DNA of 64,000 nucleotides from an uncultured Vicinamibacterales bacterium (GTDB lineage: Bacteria; Acidobacteriota; Vicinamibacteria; Vicinamibacterales; UBA8438), in contig OY282382.1 in assembly GCA_958295905.1 (NCBI GenBank), positions 310,001 through 374,000 of the forward strand. The letters run 5' to 3'. This document shows, piece after piece, positions 19,501-28,008 of the stretch. Position 1 is the first letter of the stretch. Each line of letters opens with the position of its first letter. The notes beneath the pieces are model-generated. The model was not told the DNA's origin and searched no databases. It was given only the letters and a program-made list of their open reading frames with translations. Made by a program: the position numbers and the translations under genes.

Positions 19501-19828
19501 CGCCGCGGCCGCGCATCGTGGCCGCGACGTGCTCCCGTGCGACCACCGCGAAGACGTCCCGGGTCACGAGGTCCGCCGCCACCGTCTCGGCGATTCCGTC
19601 CCCAAGCCAATCGTCCCTCTCGTTACGAGAGATATTCGCGAACGGCATGACCACCACCGAGTCGGACACCACCGACTCGACGGACTCTCCGGCGGAGACG
19701 GCCCACGCGGAGGGCGGCGCCGACGGACGGGGGAGCTGGCCGGGAGCGGCGGTCGCAACGGTGGCAACCGCGGTCAGCAACCCGATCGGGCCGAGCCCGA
19801 GAACGCCGGCGATGCAGCGGATCTTCAT
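16532..19828 (-). CDS. Fusion of TolB/FlgO-like N-domain with DUF5916 (CBM9-like plus beta-barrel) protein
   Basis: 1098 residues with a signal peptide. Residues about 55-200 resemble the TolB-N/FlgO-like domain found in regulators and assembly factors (SVVVMPFANISRNERDDWLG, GRELGSRWVVAGGYQRIGDQ). A long Gly/Ala/Pro-rich linker of roughly 160 residues follows. From about residue 370 there is a carbohydrate-binding family 9-like domain (APQIDGNLDDAVWQRA) with a Gly/Arg-rich insertion (residues near 490-515). The last about 500 residues are the DUF5916 barrel (NPDFSQIESDRPQIEVNQRF, LRPFFLEGQ), ending ISYLFRY. It is probably an outer-membrane protein for polymer binding or uptake. The ATG at 19828 has only a weak ribosome site. 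Confidence 0.85.
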   Translation of the reverse strand: MKIRCIAGVLGLGPIGLLTAVATVATAAPGQLPRPSAPPSAWAVSAGESVESVVSDSVVVMPFANISRNERDDWLGDGIAETVAADLVTRDVFAVVAREHVAATMRGRGAANLDDTLAAALGRELGSRWVVAGGYQRIGDQLRITARLVDTQSAELAGTAKVDGPFDDLFDLQDRIAGELTRGAALALRAAPAGGSGLPSLGDGGDGDFGRAARGSGLAPLGPRTGGSGEGDAGFGGPAGGAAAPFVEGGGGFDFERAIRNRRLRGPGPLGAGARGLSPGRAEDREVTGGIILPPGGSANPVAPGGFPGRGAETRSGEAPAGAAGRLGTGGPRAGGPTRGGAPPGAGASGLAAAASLGILAGRPNVTAVRTSQAPQIDGNLDDAVWQRATRITEFVQQSPLEGQPATEDTEVYVAFDDTHLYFGLYAHYSQPSMMRANRVDRDRALYGDDIISVYFDTFLDQQRAYVFSVNGYGVQNDSLLEARGGGGGRGGRRGGGRGGFSGGGRSFSGVRWGDQSWDALFESGGTIVDDGWTAEMAIPFKSLRYPAAGNRAHRWGLQIARRIRGKDETVVWSPMSRDVSGLLPQMGVLDGLSGLSTSRNLEILPTVTAIQAGSLDRSSGGFGNERQPEGGVNVKYGLTSNLTLDATYNPDFSQIESDRPQIEVNQRFPLFYSELRPFFLEGQEIFNMPGPVNFVHTRTIVDPRYGGKVTGKVGNTTLGVLVANDEAPGNLDDPAARGYGETANVLIGRVRYDLYAESHIGAIVTDREFLDGYSRLGGLDGNFRLNDATSIGFRAITSQNRDLDLADTSGNMFDVGIRNNGRNLTYFLAGYTIDPAFDTAVGFVRRRDIRAGTGNVGYRWWPESWLINWGPSFSYTRNWNFGDILEDEMVNAGVNFSFARNIRLNFGMNRDMERFGGINFEKQSYSFGGNINTIQAISFGGYFNYGDQVRYAGADSFLGTGGNGGLFMTVRPFTRLQSQVNISTSNLVDPFDDSEVFDVKIYRALTTYQFTDRLLLRNILEYNSFSRTVGANVLFTYRVNSGTVFFIGYDDRYQQGDLIAGGDGYTPAYLGNPTFYTTDLLRTNRAFFTKISYLFRY

Positions 19829-20138
19829 GATGGCTCGTTTCGACGGCCCCGCGCGGGGCCCTCCCCGCGGACCCGCAGGGACGACAGTTCGGTATCAGTA
19901 GACGGATCCGGCGAAGATGCCGTTTACCGAATCTCCCTGCGCAAGTCCGTTCCGCCCGCGCGCCGCCACACGTCTCCCACCGGTCAGGGGCGGGGAATCA
20001 TCGGCATGGCGCAAGTCCGTTCCGCCTTCGAGACCCAGGAACGCGGGCCGCGGGACGACGGCGGGATCAGCGGCGGCTCTGCGCAAGTCCGTTCCGCCGG
20101 CATCCGCACCGCCACGGACGGAGACGACGCCCCGGTCG
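19829..20138. other. Intergenic region with three spaced 18-bp repeats
   Basis: No gene. It separates leuB from the DUF5916 gene and holds three identical 18-base repeats described separately. Confidence 0.6.
19939..20098. repeat. Three copies of an 18-bp direct repeat at 70-72 bp spacing
   Basis: GCGCAAGTCCGTTCCGCC occurs at 19939-19956, 20009-20026 and 20081-20098. The intervening 52-54 bases are not similar to each other. The same approximately 70-base period recurs in other repeat loci of this window. Confidence 0.9.
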
Positions 20139-21227
20139 TCATGCCTCGGGCGATGCGCCGTCCTTCACGCGAGCCGCAATCTCTCCGGCCATCGCGGACC
20201 CGCTCACCGGAACCCTCCCCCGCGCGGTCACCAGATCGGCGGTTCGATGCCCGGCGGCCAGCGCCGACCCGATCGCCCGCTCCACCGCATCGGCCTCCGC
20301 GTGCGCCCCGAGCGCGTGCCGCAACAGCATGGCGGCAGAGGCGATGGCCCCGATGGGGTTGGCGGCGTCACGGCCGGCCAGCGTCGGAGCAGATCCGTGG
20401 ACCGGCTCGAACAACCCGCCGCGGCCGCCGATGCCCGCGGACGGCAGGAGTCCCAGCGAGCCGACCACGGCGCCGGCCTCGTCCGAGAGAATGTCCCCGA
20501 AGAGGTTGCCGGACAGCACGACGTCGAACTGCTTCGGGTTCGTCGCGAGCAGAAGGGCGCAGGCGTCGACATACTGATGATCGAGGGTCACGTTCGGGTA
20601 CCGCGCGCCTACTTCGGTCACCACCTCGCGCCACAGCCGGGACGTCTCGAGCACGTTCGCCTTGTCGACCGAGGTCACCCGCGAACGGCGCGCCGATGCG
20701 CTCTCGAAGGCGATCTCCGCGATCCGCTCGATCTCGGGCCGGGTGTACCGCATCGTGTTGAACGCCGACCGGCGATCGTCCGCCATGCCGCGCGGCTCAC
20801 CGTAGTAGATGCCGCCGGTCAGCTCGCGCACGATGAGCATGTCGGCCCCGGCCACGCGATCCGCCTTGAAGGCGCCGCCGTCCTCGAGACCGGGCCAGAC
20901 GCGCGCCGGCCGGAGGTTGGCGAACACCCCCAGCGTCCGGCGCAACTGCAGGAGCGCCGTCTCCGGCCGGCCTTCGCTCGATCCCCGGTCGAACGCGGGG
21001 TCGCCGACCGCCCCGAGCAGCACCGCATCGGCCGCGAGACAGGCGGCGCGGGTCTCGTCCGGCAGCGGCGGCCGGCCGGCGCGGAGCGCCGCCCCGCCCA
21101 CCGTGTGCGAGGTCATGGTGAACGTGTGACCGAACCGATCGCCCACGGTCCGCAGAACCAGCTCCGCGGCCGCGGTGACCTCCGGCCCGATGCCGTCGCC
21201 CGGCAGCAGCGCAATCGTCGCCTGCAT
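20139..21227 (-). CDS. leuB: 3-isopropylmalate dehydrogenase
   Basis: 362 residues, normal for LeuB. It oxidises and decarboxylates 3-isopropylmalate with NAD in leucine synthesis. Family motifs: start IALLPGDGIGPEV, substrate loop LLQLRRTLGVFANLRPARV, ELTGGIYYGEPRG, active-site Lys and Asp in VDKANVLETSRLW and GNLFGDILSDEAG, and the NAD-binding FEPVHGSAP. The ATG at 21227 has GAGGC upstream; only 10 bases separate it from the leuA stop, so the genes are co-transcribed. Confidence 0.96.
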   Translation of the reverse strand: MQATIALLPGDGIGPEVTAAAELVLRTVGDRFGHTFTMTSHTVGGAALRAGRPPLPDETRAACLAADAVLLGAVGDPAFDRGSSEGRPETALLQLRRTLGVFANLRPARVWPGLEDGGAFKADRVAGADMLIVRELTGGIYYGEPRGMADDRRSAFNTMRYTRPEIERIAEIAFESASARRSRVTSVDKANVLETSRLWREVVTEVGARYPNVTLDHQYVDACALLLATNPKQFDVVLSGNLFGDILSDEAGAVVGSLGLLPSAGIGGRGGLFEPVHGSAPTLAGRDAANPIGAIASAAMLLRHALGAHAEADAVERAIGSALAAGHRTADLVTARGRVPVSGSAMAGEIAARVKDGASPEA

Positions 21228-21237
21228 GTCGGACGCC

Positions 21238-22416
21238 TCAGGCCGCGCCGGCCGAACGGTCGGCGTGGAGACGGGCGACGATGGCGGCCAGATCGGTGTC
21301 TTCGACCGTCTTCTGCCGATCCGCGAGGTCGATCATGGACCGATACACCCGATCCAGCTCCAGCCGGCTCAGCTCGAACCCGAGCTGCCGGCACCGCTGC
21401 TTGACCGCGTGCCGGCCCGAGTGCTTGCCGAGCACCAGCGTCGACTGCGCCACCCCGACGTCCGCCGGACGCATGATCTCGTAGGTGCGCCGGTCCTTGA
21501 TCACGCCGTCCTGGTGGATCCCCGCCTCGTGGGCGAAGGCGTTCCGCCCCACGATGGCCTTGTTGGCCTGCACCGGCTCGTGGGTCAGCTCGGACAGCAA
21601 CCGGCTCGTGGGATAGAGCTCGGTGGTCCGAATCCCGGTCGTATAGGGCATCCGGTCGTGCCGAACCCGCGTCACCATCACCAGCTCTTCGAGCGACGCG
21701 TTGCCGGCCCGCTCCCCGACGCCGTTGATCGTGCACTCGATCTGGCGGCACCCGGCGCGCACCGCCGCCAGCGAGTTCGCCACCGCCAACCCGAGATCGT
21801 CATGGCAGTGGGCGCTGAAGACGGCCCGATCGGCGTTGGGGACGCGGCCGATGACGCCGGTGAAGAACTCTTCGATCTCGTCCGCCGTGCAGTAACCGAC
21901 GGTATCCGGCAGGTTGATGGTCGTCGCCCCCTGCGCGATCGCGGTCTCCACGACCCGGCAGAGGAAGTCGGGGTCGGTACGCGTGGCGTCCTCCGCCGAG
22001 AACTCAACGTCGTCGGTGAACGTGCGGGCCCGCTTCACGTTGTCGACCACCGCCTGCAGGCACTCGTCACGCGAGATGCGGAGCTTCCGCTCGAGATGCA
22101 GGTCGGACGTGGCGATGAAGGTGTGAATGCGTGAGCGCCGGGCCGGCTTCACCGAAGCCGCGGCGCATTCGATGTCGGCGGGGTTGCACCGGGCCAGGCC
22201 CGCGATGACCGGTCCGTCGATCTCGGACGCGATCAGGCGGACCGCCTCGGCGTCGTCGTTGGACGCGATTGGAAAGCCCGCTTCGAGCACGTCCACGCCC
22301 AGCGCCTGAAGCTGGCGGGCGAGCGCCAGCTTCTCGGGCGTGTTCATCGAAAAGCCGGGGGCCTGCTCGCCGTCCCGCAGGGTCGTATCGAAGATGATCA
22401 GTCTGTCGTCCGCCAC
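21238..22416 (-). CDS. leuA: 2-isopropylmalate synthase, short form without regulatory domain
   Basis: 392 residues from a GTG at 22416 (AGGAG seven bases upstream). It condenses acetyl-CoA with 2-oxoisovalerate, the first committed step to leucine. The TIM-barrel catalytic domain is complete: DTTLRDGEQAPGFSM, the metal ligands HCHDDLG, and NGVGERAGNASLEE, followed by the helical subdomains (AFAHEAGIHQDGV, LGKHSGRHAV). It stops there. Usual LeuA proteins run to about 510 residues with a C-terminal leucine-binding dimer domain, which is missing here. Gene order argues for LeuA over homocitrate or citramalate synthase, but the short form should be kept in mind. Confidence 0.9.
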   Translation of the reverse strand: MADDRLIIFDTTLRDGEQAPGFSMNTPEKLALARQLQALGVDVLEAGFPIASNDDAEAVRLIASEIDGPVIAGLARCNPADIECAAASVKPARRSRIHTFIATSDLHLERKLRISRDECLQAVVDNVKRARTFTDDVEFSAEDATRTDPDFLCRVVETAIAQGATTINLPDTVGYCTADEIEEFFTGVIGRVPNADRAVFSAHCHDDLGLAVANSLAAVRAGCRQIECTINGVGERAGNASLEELVMVTRVRHDRMPYTTGIRTTELYPTSRLLSELTHEPVQANKAIVGRNAFAHEAGIHQDGVIKDRRTYEIMRPADVGVAQSTLVLGKHSGRHAVKQRCRQLGFELSRLELDRVYRSMIDLADRQKTVEDTDLAAIVARLHADRSAGAA

Positions 22417-22506
22417 GATGTCTCTCCTTGCTCCACCAGCCGCCAACCGCGATTCCAGCCCGGACACCGTCGCCGGCGGCTCCGCTTGCCGCACGACCAA
22501 CCCTCC

Positions 22507-22539
22507 AGGAGTCCGCGCCGTTCTACGGCGCAGACTCCT
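22507..22539. repeat. Palindromic repeat (14-bp stem)
   Basis: AGGAGTCCGCGCCG-TTCTA-CGGCGCAGACTCCT; arms 22507-22520 and 22526-22539 differ by one position. It is the cleanest copy of the palindrome family and lies in the leuA leader region, preceded by the family lead CCAACCCTCC. Confidence 0.9.
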
Positions 22540-22541
22540 AG

Positions 22542-22617
22542 TTGACGTTGAGTCGAACAAGAAGTCAAGATTATAATTGTTAATATTTGATAAATTATAT
22601 TTATAAGGCTACCCGAC
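22542..22617. promoter_or_regulatory. AT-rich divergent promoter region between leuA and LysR gene
   Basis: This stretch is strikingly AT-rich for the window. On the plus strand TTGAGT (22548-22553) and TATAAT (22572-22577) are 18 bases apart and could serve the LysR gene. The AT-rich part would also hold the leuA promoter on the other strand. LysR regulators commonly bind such divergent regions, so it is the likely operator; the exact site is not resolved. Confidence 0.6.
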
Positions 22618-23556
22618 ATGGAACTGCATGAGCTCCAAGTGCTCCAGGTGGTCGCGGCCGAGCGGAGCTTCTCGCGGGCCGCGGCCCGGTTGCACCGCAC
22701 GCAACCGGCGGTCAGCCAGGCGATTCGACGGCTGGAGGACGAGCTCGGCGAGCGGCTGTTCGACCGATCGTCGAAGGGCGGCCGGCTCACCGAGACGGGC
22801 GCCATCCTGCTGGACTACGCCGAGCGGATGTCGCGCCTGAAGAGCGAAGCGGTGGACGCGGTGCGCGAGCTGCAGGAGCTGCGGCGCGGCCGGGTGGTCA
22901 TCGGGGTCAACGAGGCGGCCGTCCACGTGCTGCTTCCCATCGTGATGCAGTTCCGGCAGGACCATCCCCATGCCCAGGTCGAGATGCGCCGCGTGCACTC
23001 GCGGCAGATTCCGGGCGAGGTCCTCGACCGCAGCCTGGACTTCGGACTCGTGACCTATCCGCCGGGGGAACGCGGGCTTCGATCGGTCCGGCTCGGCGTC
23101 GACGAGCTGGTCATGCTGACCCATCCACAGCATCCGCTGGCCCAGCGGCAGGCGATCACGATGAGCGAGTTCGGGCGGCAGACCATCATCGCGCACAACG
23201 ATCCGTCGCCGCGGCGCGATCTGGTCCTGCGGCTCTTCGAGCAGCACCACGCGGCGATCAACATCCAGATATCGCTGCCGAGCCTGGACGGCATCAAGCG
23301 CGCGGTCGAAATGGATCTCGGGGTGGCCCTGCTGCCGCGTCGATGCGCACTCTCGGAGATAGCGCGGGGACGGCTCGCGGCGGTACCGGTCCCCGAGTTG
23401 CGCGCGCCCCGTGACCTGCGGCTCGTCTATCGACGAACCGGGGAGTCATCGCACGCCGCCGGCGCCTTTCTCGAGGCGGCCCAGGCGCACGCGGCCGAAC
23501 CGCACCGGCCGGCGGCGGCAAGGCGCCGCAGCGCGGGTCAGAAGCCGCGCACGTAG
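22618..23556 (+). CDS. LysR-family transcriptional regulator within the leu cluster
   Basis: 312 residues. The N-terminal winged helix-turn-helix is typical (SFSRAAARLHRTQPAVSQAI, RRLEDELGERLFDRS), followed by the two-lobed periplasmic-binding-like effector domain (GRVVIGVNEAAVHVLLPIV). It is divergent from leuA and its 3' end overlaps the leuD 3' end by 19 bases. Position suggests control of the leu genes, perhaps in response to an isopropylmalate-type intermediate, but the ligand is not predictable. The C-terminal 25 residues are Ala/Arg-rich and not part of the domain. Confidence 0.9.
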   Translation: MELHELQVLQVVAAERSFSRAAARLHRTQPAVSQAIRRLEDELGERLFDRSSKGGRLTETGAILLDYAERMSRLKSEAVDAVRELQELRRGRVVIGVNEAAVHVLLPIVMQFRQDHPHAQVEMRRVHSRQIPGEVLDRSLDFGLVTYPPGERGLRSVRLGVDELVMLTHPQHPLAQRQAITMSEFGRQTIIAHNDPSPRRDLVLRLFEQHHAAINIQISLPSLDGIKRAVEMDLGVALLPRRCALSEIARGRLAAVPVPELRAPRDLRLVYRRTGESSHAAGAFLEAAQAHAAEPHRPAAARRRSAGQKPRT

Positions 23557-24131
23557 GGCACGCGGGATGCGACGCCGCGGACGACGTCGAAGTCATCGAG
23601 GAGCAACCCGGTGGCGTCCCACGTGCCGGCGAGGAGAGCGTCGCGAACCTGGTCTTCGACGGTGACGGCGATCCGCCGGCCGTCCGCCTCGAGGACGCGC
23701 CCCGCGAGCGACAGCGCCAGCCGTGTGGCCGGAGCGGCTTCGACGCGGGTCATCAGACCGCCGATCACGTCGTGCGGAGCGGTGACGCAGGCGAGGCCGA
23801 TGGCCAGCGCGTTCCCCCGGAAGATCTCGGCGAAAGACTGGCCGACACAGGCGTCGATACCCCAGCGTTTCAGCGCCTGCGGCGCGTGCTCGCGGGAAGA
23901 CCCGGAACCGAAGTTCTCGTTCACGAGCAGGATCCGCGCTCCCGCGTAGTCGGCGTTCGAGAACGGATGATCGGACCTGCCCGCGCGGTCGTCCTCGAAG
24001 ACATGGTCTCCCAGCCCTTCGAAGGTGATCGCCTTCAGGAACCGCGCGGGAATGATGCGATCGGTGTCGATGTTGTCCCCGCGCACCGGTATCCCGGTAC
24101 CCTCGATACGGTCGATCTCACGCGTGGACAA
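23538..24131 (-). CDS. leuD: 3-isopropylmalate dehydratase small subunit
   Basis: 197 residues from a TTG at 24131 with GGAGG six bases upstream; this gives the usual LeuD length. With LeuC it isomerises 2- to 3-isopropylmalate. The swivel-domain motifs GDNIDTDRIIPARFLK, LLVNENFGSGSSREHAP and SFAEIFRGNA are intact. It lies downstream of leuC after a 368-base repeat-bearing gap, so it may be transcribed separately or by read-through. Its 3' end overlaps the oppositely oriented LysR gene. Confidence 0.93.
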   Translation of the reverse strand: MSTREIDRIEGTGIPVRGDNIDTDRIIPARFLKAITFEGLGDHVFEDDRAGRSDHPFSNADYAGARILLVNENFGSGSSREHAPQALKRWGIDACVGQSFAEIFRGNALAIGLACVTAPHDVIGGLMTRVEAAPATRLALSLAGRVLEADGRRIAVTVEDQVRDALLAGTWDATGLLLDDFDVVRGVASRVPYVRGF

Positions 24132-24499
24132 CGGTTTCCTCCCGGCCGAAGCCCGGCCCCCGCCGGCGGCGATCACGCGGCTGACCCGGCCCCCGCCGCC
24201 TAGGAAGAGTCTGCGCCGCCGAACGGTTTTGGGTTCGATTTGACACAATATGCAGCGGTCAATCGCCAGAGCTTGCGCAACATACGGTGGTCATAATTTC
24301 CTGCGCCGCAGACTCCCAGTGGTCCGTCACGTCATAATCTTCAGGCAGACGAAATTGAGTCGAACGCCGATAGCCGCCCAACCAACCCTCCAGGCCTCCG
24401 CGCCGTTCCAGGCGCCTGCGGCAAGAGGCTCCGCGGCATCGGCCGGCGATGCATCCCGCCCCGCCGGTCCCGCGCGACGCGGGGTTCCGCCAAGGGTTC
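24132..24499. other. leuC-leuD intergenic region with repeats
   Basis: No gene. Two arms of the palindrome family (AGTCTGCGCCG near 24208 and CGCCGCAGACT near 24304) are separated by about 90 AT-richer bases, as though DNA had entered the loop. The 55-bp element shared with 11960-12014 follows at 24315, and another degenerate palindrome lies at 24380-24425. Confidence 0.55.
24315..24368. repeat. Second copy of the 55-bp dispersed element
   Basis: CCCAGTGGTCCGTCACGTCA followed by TAATCTTC and, after a short spacer, TTGAGTCGAAC (24355-24365). The last 11 bases also occur at 22548-22558 in the leuA/LysR promoter region. Confidence 0.6.
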
Positions 24500-25900
24500 C
24501 TACGGCCCGGATTCCGGCAGCGCCGCACGCACGTCGGTCACCTCGCCGGCCAGGGCGGCGGCGGCCACCATCGCGGGACTCATCAGCAACGTGCGGCCGG
24601 TCGGGCTGCCCTGTCGCCCCTTGAAGTTGCGGTTCGACGACGAGGCGCAGACCTGCCGGCCCTCGAGCCGATCCGGGTTCATGGCCAGACACATCGAGCA
24701 CCCGGCGCCGCGCCACTCGAACCCGGCCTCGCTGAACACCCGGTCCAGCCCCTCCGCCTCGGCCGCGGTCCGCACCGCCTGCGAGCCGGGCACCACCAGC
24801 GCCTTCACGTGGCGCGCCACCCGCCGCCCCTTCGCAATCCGGGCCGCCTCGCGCAGATCCGACAGGCGCGAGTTGGTGCAGGACCCGACGAAGGCGACAT
24901 CGATCTTCGTACCCTGGATGGGATCGCCGCCGGCCAGCCCCATAAACTCCAGCGCCTCGGCCACCCCGCCGTCGGACCCCGCCGTCGGTATGCGCCCGCT
25001 GACGCCCACCGACTGGCCCGGGTTGATGCCCCAAGTCACCCGCGGCTCGATGTCGGCGCCCTGGATCGCGACCACGTCGTCGTAGTCCGCGCCGGGATCG
25101 GAGGCCATCGATCGCCACCACGAGACCGCCCGGTCGAACGCCGAGCCGGCCGGCGCGAACGGACGCCCGCGCAGATAATCGAACGTCGTCTCGTCCGGGT
25201 TCACGTAGCCGACCCGCGCGCCGCCCTCTATCGACATGTTGCAGACGGTCAGCCGCTCGTCGATGCTCATGCGGTCGATGACCGCGCCGCCGTACTCGTA
25301 GGCGTGGCCCACCCCCCCCATGACGCCGAGCCGGTGAATGATCTCCAGCACTACGTCCTTGGCGAACACCCCCGCCCCCAGCTCCCCGTCGATGGAGATG
25401 CGCCGGACCTTCAGGGGACTGATCGCCAGCGACTGCGACGCCAGGACGTCGCGCACCTGCGACGTCCCGATCCCGAAAGCGACCGCGCCGAGCGCGCCGT
25501 GGGTCGAGGTGTGGCTGTCGCCGCAGGCGATCGTCATCCCCGGCTGGGTGAGCCCCAACTCGGGCCCGATGACGTGCACGATCCCCTGACGGTCGCTGTC
25601 CAGGTTCCAGAACGGAATGCCGAACTCCCCGCAGTTCCGTTCGAGAGCCGACAGCATCGCCTCGGCCAGGGGGTCGGCAAAGGGCCGCCCCTGATCGCGT
25701 GTGGGAATGATGTGGTCGGTGGTGGCGAACGTCCGGTCGGGAAACGCCACGCCGATGCCGCGCGACCGCAGCATGTCGAACGCCTGCGGCGTCGTCACCT
25801 CGTGAATCAGATGCAAGCCGATGAACAACTGCGTCTGACCGGTAGACAGCGGACGGACCGTGTGGAGGTCCCAGACCTTCTTCAGAAGTGTCCTGCCCAT
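24500..25900 (-). CDS. leuC: 3-isopropylmalate dehydratase large subunit
   Basis: 466 residues from the ATG at 25900, exactly the family length. Aconitase-type enzyme carrying the 4Fe-4S cluster. Ligand cysteines are visible in [14 protein letters not shown] and [13 protein letters not shown]; active-site segments [20 protein letters not shown] and [13 protein letters not shown] are intact. It follows the DUF4340 gene by 70 bases on the same strand, so it may be read from the ABC-exporter transcript. The frame is open far upstream, but that part is antisense-like low-complexity sequence and not LeuC. Confidence 0.95.
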   Translation of the reverse strand: MGRTLLKKVWDLHTVRPLSTGQTQLFIGLHLIHEVTTPQAFDMLRSRGIGVAFPDRTFATTDHIIPTRDQGRPFADPLAEAMLSALERNCGEFGIPFWNLDSDRQGIVHVIGPELGLTQPGMTIACGDSHTSTHGALGAVAFGIGTSQVRDVLASQSLAISPLKVRRISIDGELGAGVFAKDVVLEIIHRLGVMGGVGHAYEYGGAVIDRMSIDERLTVCNMSIEGGARVGYVNPDETTFDYLRGRPFAPAGSAFDRAVSWWRSMASDPGADYDDVVAIQGADIEPRVTWGINPGQSVGVSGRIPTAGSDGGVAEALEFMGLAGGDPIQGTKIDVAFVGSCTNSRLSDLREAARIAKGRRVARHVKALVVPGSQAVRTAAEAEGLDRVFSEAGFEWRGAGCSMCLAMNPDRLEGRQVCASSSNRNFKGRQGSPTGRTLLMSPAMVAAAALAGEVTDVRAALPESGP

Positions 25901-25970
25901 GCGATTTCCAGTCCCCGCGACCCGGGCGCCGGCGGCGACATCATTTCGCGGCGGCGGTCCGCCCCGCGCG

Positions 25971-27944
25971 TTACGCCGGCGGCGCCGCGCGGTCGGCCGG
26001 CGCCGCGGGATTCGGGTCGACCGGAACGGTGAGAAAGAGGCCGCGGTCTCCGTCGTCGTCCAGGTCGGCCGGATCACCAAGGTCATCCGGCTCGACCGGG
26101 TCGCCCGCATCGTCCGGGGCCGAGGGCGCAGCCGGGGCACCCGCGTCCGCCGGGTCCGAGGGTTCGGCCGGGGCGCCCGCATCGTCCGGGGCCGGTTCGG
26201 CCGGGGCGCCCGCATCGTCCGGGGCCGAGGGCGCAGCCGGATCACCCGCGTCCGCCGGATCCGGTTCGGCCGGAACCGCGGGCTCGGCGTCGGGCGGCGC
26301 GGACTCGACGGGAGCCGCCGATGCGGCCTCGGCGGGGGCGGCCGGGTCCGGTTCGGCCGGAACCGCGGGCTCGGCGGCGGGCGGCGCGGCGGACTCGACG
26401 GGAGCCGCCGATGCGGCCGGGTCACCCGCGTCCGCCGGGTCCGGTTCGGCCGGAACCGCGGGCTCGGCGGCGGGCGGCGCGGCGGACTCGACGGGAGCCG
26501 CCGATTCGGCCTCGGCGGGGGCGGCCGGGGCTTCCGGCGCGAACGGCGACGCCAACTCGACCGGCTCGGCGGCGCCGTCTTCCTCGATGTCCTTCAGGAG
26601 ATCGTCCCGGCTCTTGCGCACCCGGTTGTAGCTGCCGGCGGAAACGACGTAGTACCACCGCGCGAAGCGGGTGGCGAGCTCCTCGGCGCGGGCGCGGCCG
26701 TCGGCGGTGCGGCGCTCCCACTGCGCATGGAGGTCCGCCCGCTCCCGGTTCGCGCGGTCGGCATCGGTCCACTGCGACTCGGCCTTGTTCTCGAAGTCGC
26801 GGTTGGCGGGCCGCTCGGGCTCGGGCAGCGCCTCGGCGTCGAACTCGGCGTTGATCAGGACGTAGCGGTTCTCGCCGCCGCCGGTCTCCTCGTCGTCGCT
26901 GGTCTCGTCGCCGATCGCCACGGCGTTACCGCTGCCGTAGAGAATCTCGCCGAAACGCAGCGTGTAGAGCACCCCGAGGTCGGTGCGCACCTTCAGTTCG
27001 CCCTCGTTGGACAACATCTCGCCCGCCTGCGTCGGATAGAACCCGCGCGCCTGCATCGTCTGCAGATCGGCGTTGGTGATGGTCCGCTCCTCGAACGCCT
27101 GCCGCAGGTTGCCCGACAGGCCCTCCGGCTTGGGGCGGACCCCGACGATGTTGATCCCCATCAACCCGCCCACGAGCAGGTTCATCTGGACGTAGTCGAC
27201 CTCTTTCCCGTCGGGCAGGTCGTTGGCGGTCCACACGTCTTGCTCGACCCAGTCGACGATGAACTCGCCCCGACGCCGCACGCTCCCGGTGCGCTCGTCG
27301 ACCTCGTACTCGTTCAGCTCGACCCGCTTGACGTCGTCGCGCTCCACCCCGAGCAGGTTGGTCTCGATCCAGTCGTTGAAGTCGGTCGATATCCCGATGT
27401 CGGTGCGCGCCGCGTAGACCCGGTTCTGGTCCGGCACCCGCACGAAGTTCAGCCCGGGCCGCCCCTCGACGCGGGTGCCGATGATCAGGTCGGCCAGCAC
27501 CTCCTCGCTCGCTCCCCGGAAGGTGACCCGACGCCCGCGTCCGCGCAGCGTGCTGACGCCCTCGTCAAGGGGGTCGATGACGCCGAACGCCTCGTGGTCC
27601 GTCACGTTGTCGGATCGGAAGTCATCCTTGGTGATGGCGATCATGCCGGCCGCGGTGTTCGCGAGCCGTTCCTCCCCGTCGGCGGGATAGTCGTGATGCG
27701 ACGGGATGGTCCACAACCCGTCCCGGTTGATCACCCGGAAGACGGCGGCGGCGGCCGTGTCCTCGTCGAACTCGACCACCTCGAGCGACGTGGCCGCCTC
27801 GGGGTCCGTGAACTCGGGAAAGAAGGTCTCGCCGACGTCGAAGAACGCGTCCGGAGCCGAACGGCTCGGTGCGGTGCCGAACGCCAGAGCGGCGGCCAGG
27901 ATGGCCGCGCCGCCGAATGCAGTCGTCTTCTCCAGTTCCGTCAT
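25971..27944 (-). CDS. DUF4340 protein of a Gld-like ABC exporter, with Ala/Pro/Glu/Asp-rich tail
   Basis: 657 residues. An N-terminal hydrophobic segment ([13 protein letters not shown]) is a single membrane anchor. Residues about 30-460 are the DUF4340 region usually encoded beside GldF/GldG-type ABC exporters. From about residue 465 to the end the protein is a repetitive acidic tail built of units such as [20 protein letters not shown], repeated with variation at DNA level between about 26080 and 26540. Its role in the exporter is unknown; it may be a scaffold outside the membrane. It is 64 bases downstream of the GldF-GldG fusion. Confidence 0.82.
   Translation of the reverse strand: MTELEKTTAFGGAAILAAALAFGTAPSRSAPDAFFDVGETFFPEFTDPEAATSLEVVEFDEDTAAAAVFRVINRDGLWTIPSHHDYPADGEERLANTAAGMIAITKDDFRSDNVTDHEAFGVIDPLDEGVSTLRGRGRRVTFRGASEEVLADLIIGTRVEGRPGLNFVRVPDQNRVYAARTDIGISTDFNDWIETNLLGVERDDVKRVELNEYEVDERTGSVRRRGEFIVDWVEQDVWTANDLPDGKEVDYVQMNLLVGGLMGINIVGVRPKPEGLSGNLRQAFEERTITNADLQTMQARGFYPTQAGEMLSNEGELKVRTDLGVLYTLRFGEILYGSGNAVAIGDETSDDEETGGGENRYVLINAEFDAEALPEPERPANRDFENKAESQWTDADRANRERADLHAQWERRTADGRARAEELATRFARWYYVVSAGSYNRVRKSRDDLLKDIEEDGAAEPVELASPFAPEAPAAPAEAESAAPVESAAPPAAEPAVPAEPDPADAGDPAASAAPVESAAPPAAEPAVPAEPDPAAPAEAASAAPVESAPPDAEPAVPAEPDPADAGDPAAPSAPDDAGAPAEPAPDDAGAPAEPSDPADAGAPAAPSAPDDAGDPVEPDDLGDPADLDDDGDRGLFLTVPVDPNPAAPADRAAPPA
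26080..26540. repeat. Degenerate tandem repeats coding the DUF4340 tail
   Basis: Blocks such as GCGGGCTCGGCGGCGGGCGG recur near 26280, 26370 and 26460, together with GTCCGCCGGGTCCGGTTCGG. They encode the variable-number acidic Ala/Pro repeat. Confidence 0.75.
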
Positions 27945-28008
27945 GGCTGTGCCCCGTCGCTCGGAGGCGGCCCCGCTCGGCGGCCGGCTTCCGGAGCGGT
28001 TGAACGGT

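Noticed and set aside
19939-20098. CRISPR array
   Set aside because: Repeats of 18 bp are too short and not palindromic; there are no cas genes.
16217-20761. 1514-codon open frame on the plus strand
   Set aside because: Antisense to the DUF5916 protein, TonB receptor end and leuB. Long open frames are expected opposite GC-rich genes; no protein family resemblance.
22507-22539. Leucine attenuator or T-box
   Set aside because: The hairpin is a member of a dispersed palindrome family and there is no leader peptide with leucine codons or T-box motif.
22417-22560. N-terminal extension of LeuA up to 22560
   Set aside because: It passes through the palindromic repeat; the GTG at 22416 has a good ribosome site and matches the family start.
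25901-26425. N-terminal extension of LeuC
   Set aside because: Arg/Pro-rich sequence overlapping the DUF4340 gene; the ATG at 25900 gives the standard LeuC length.
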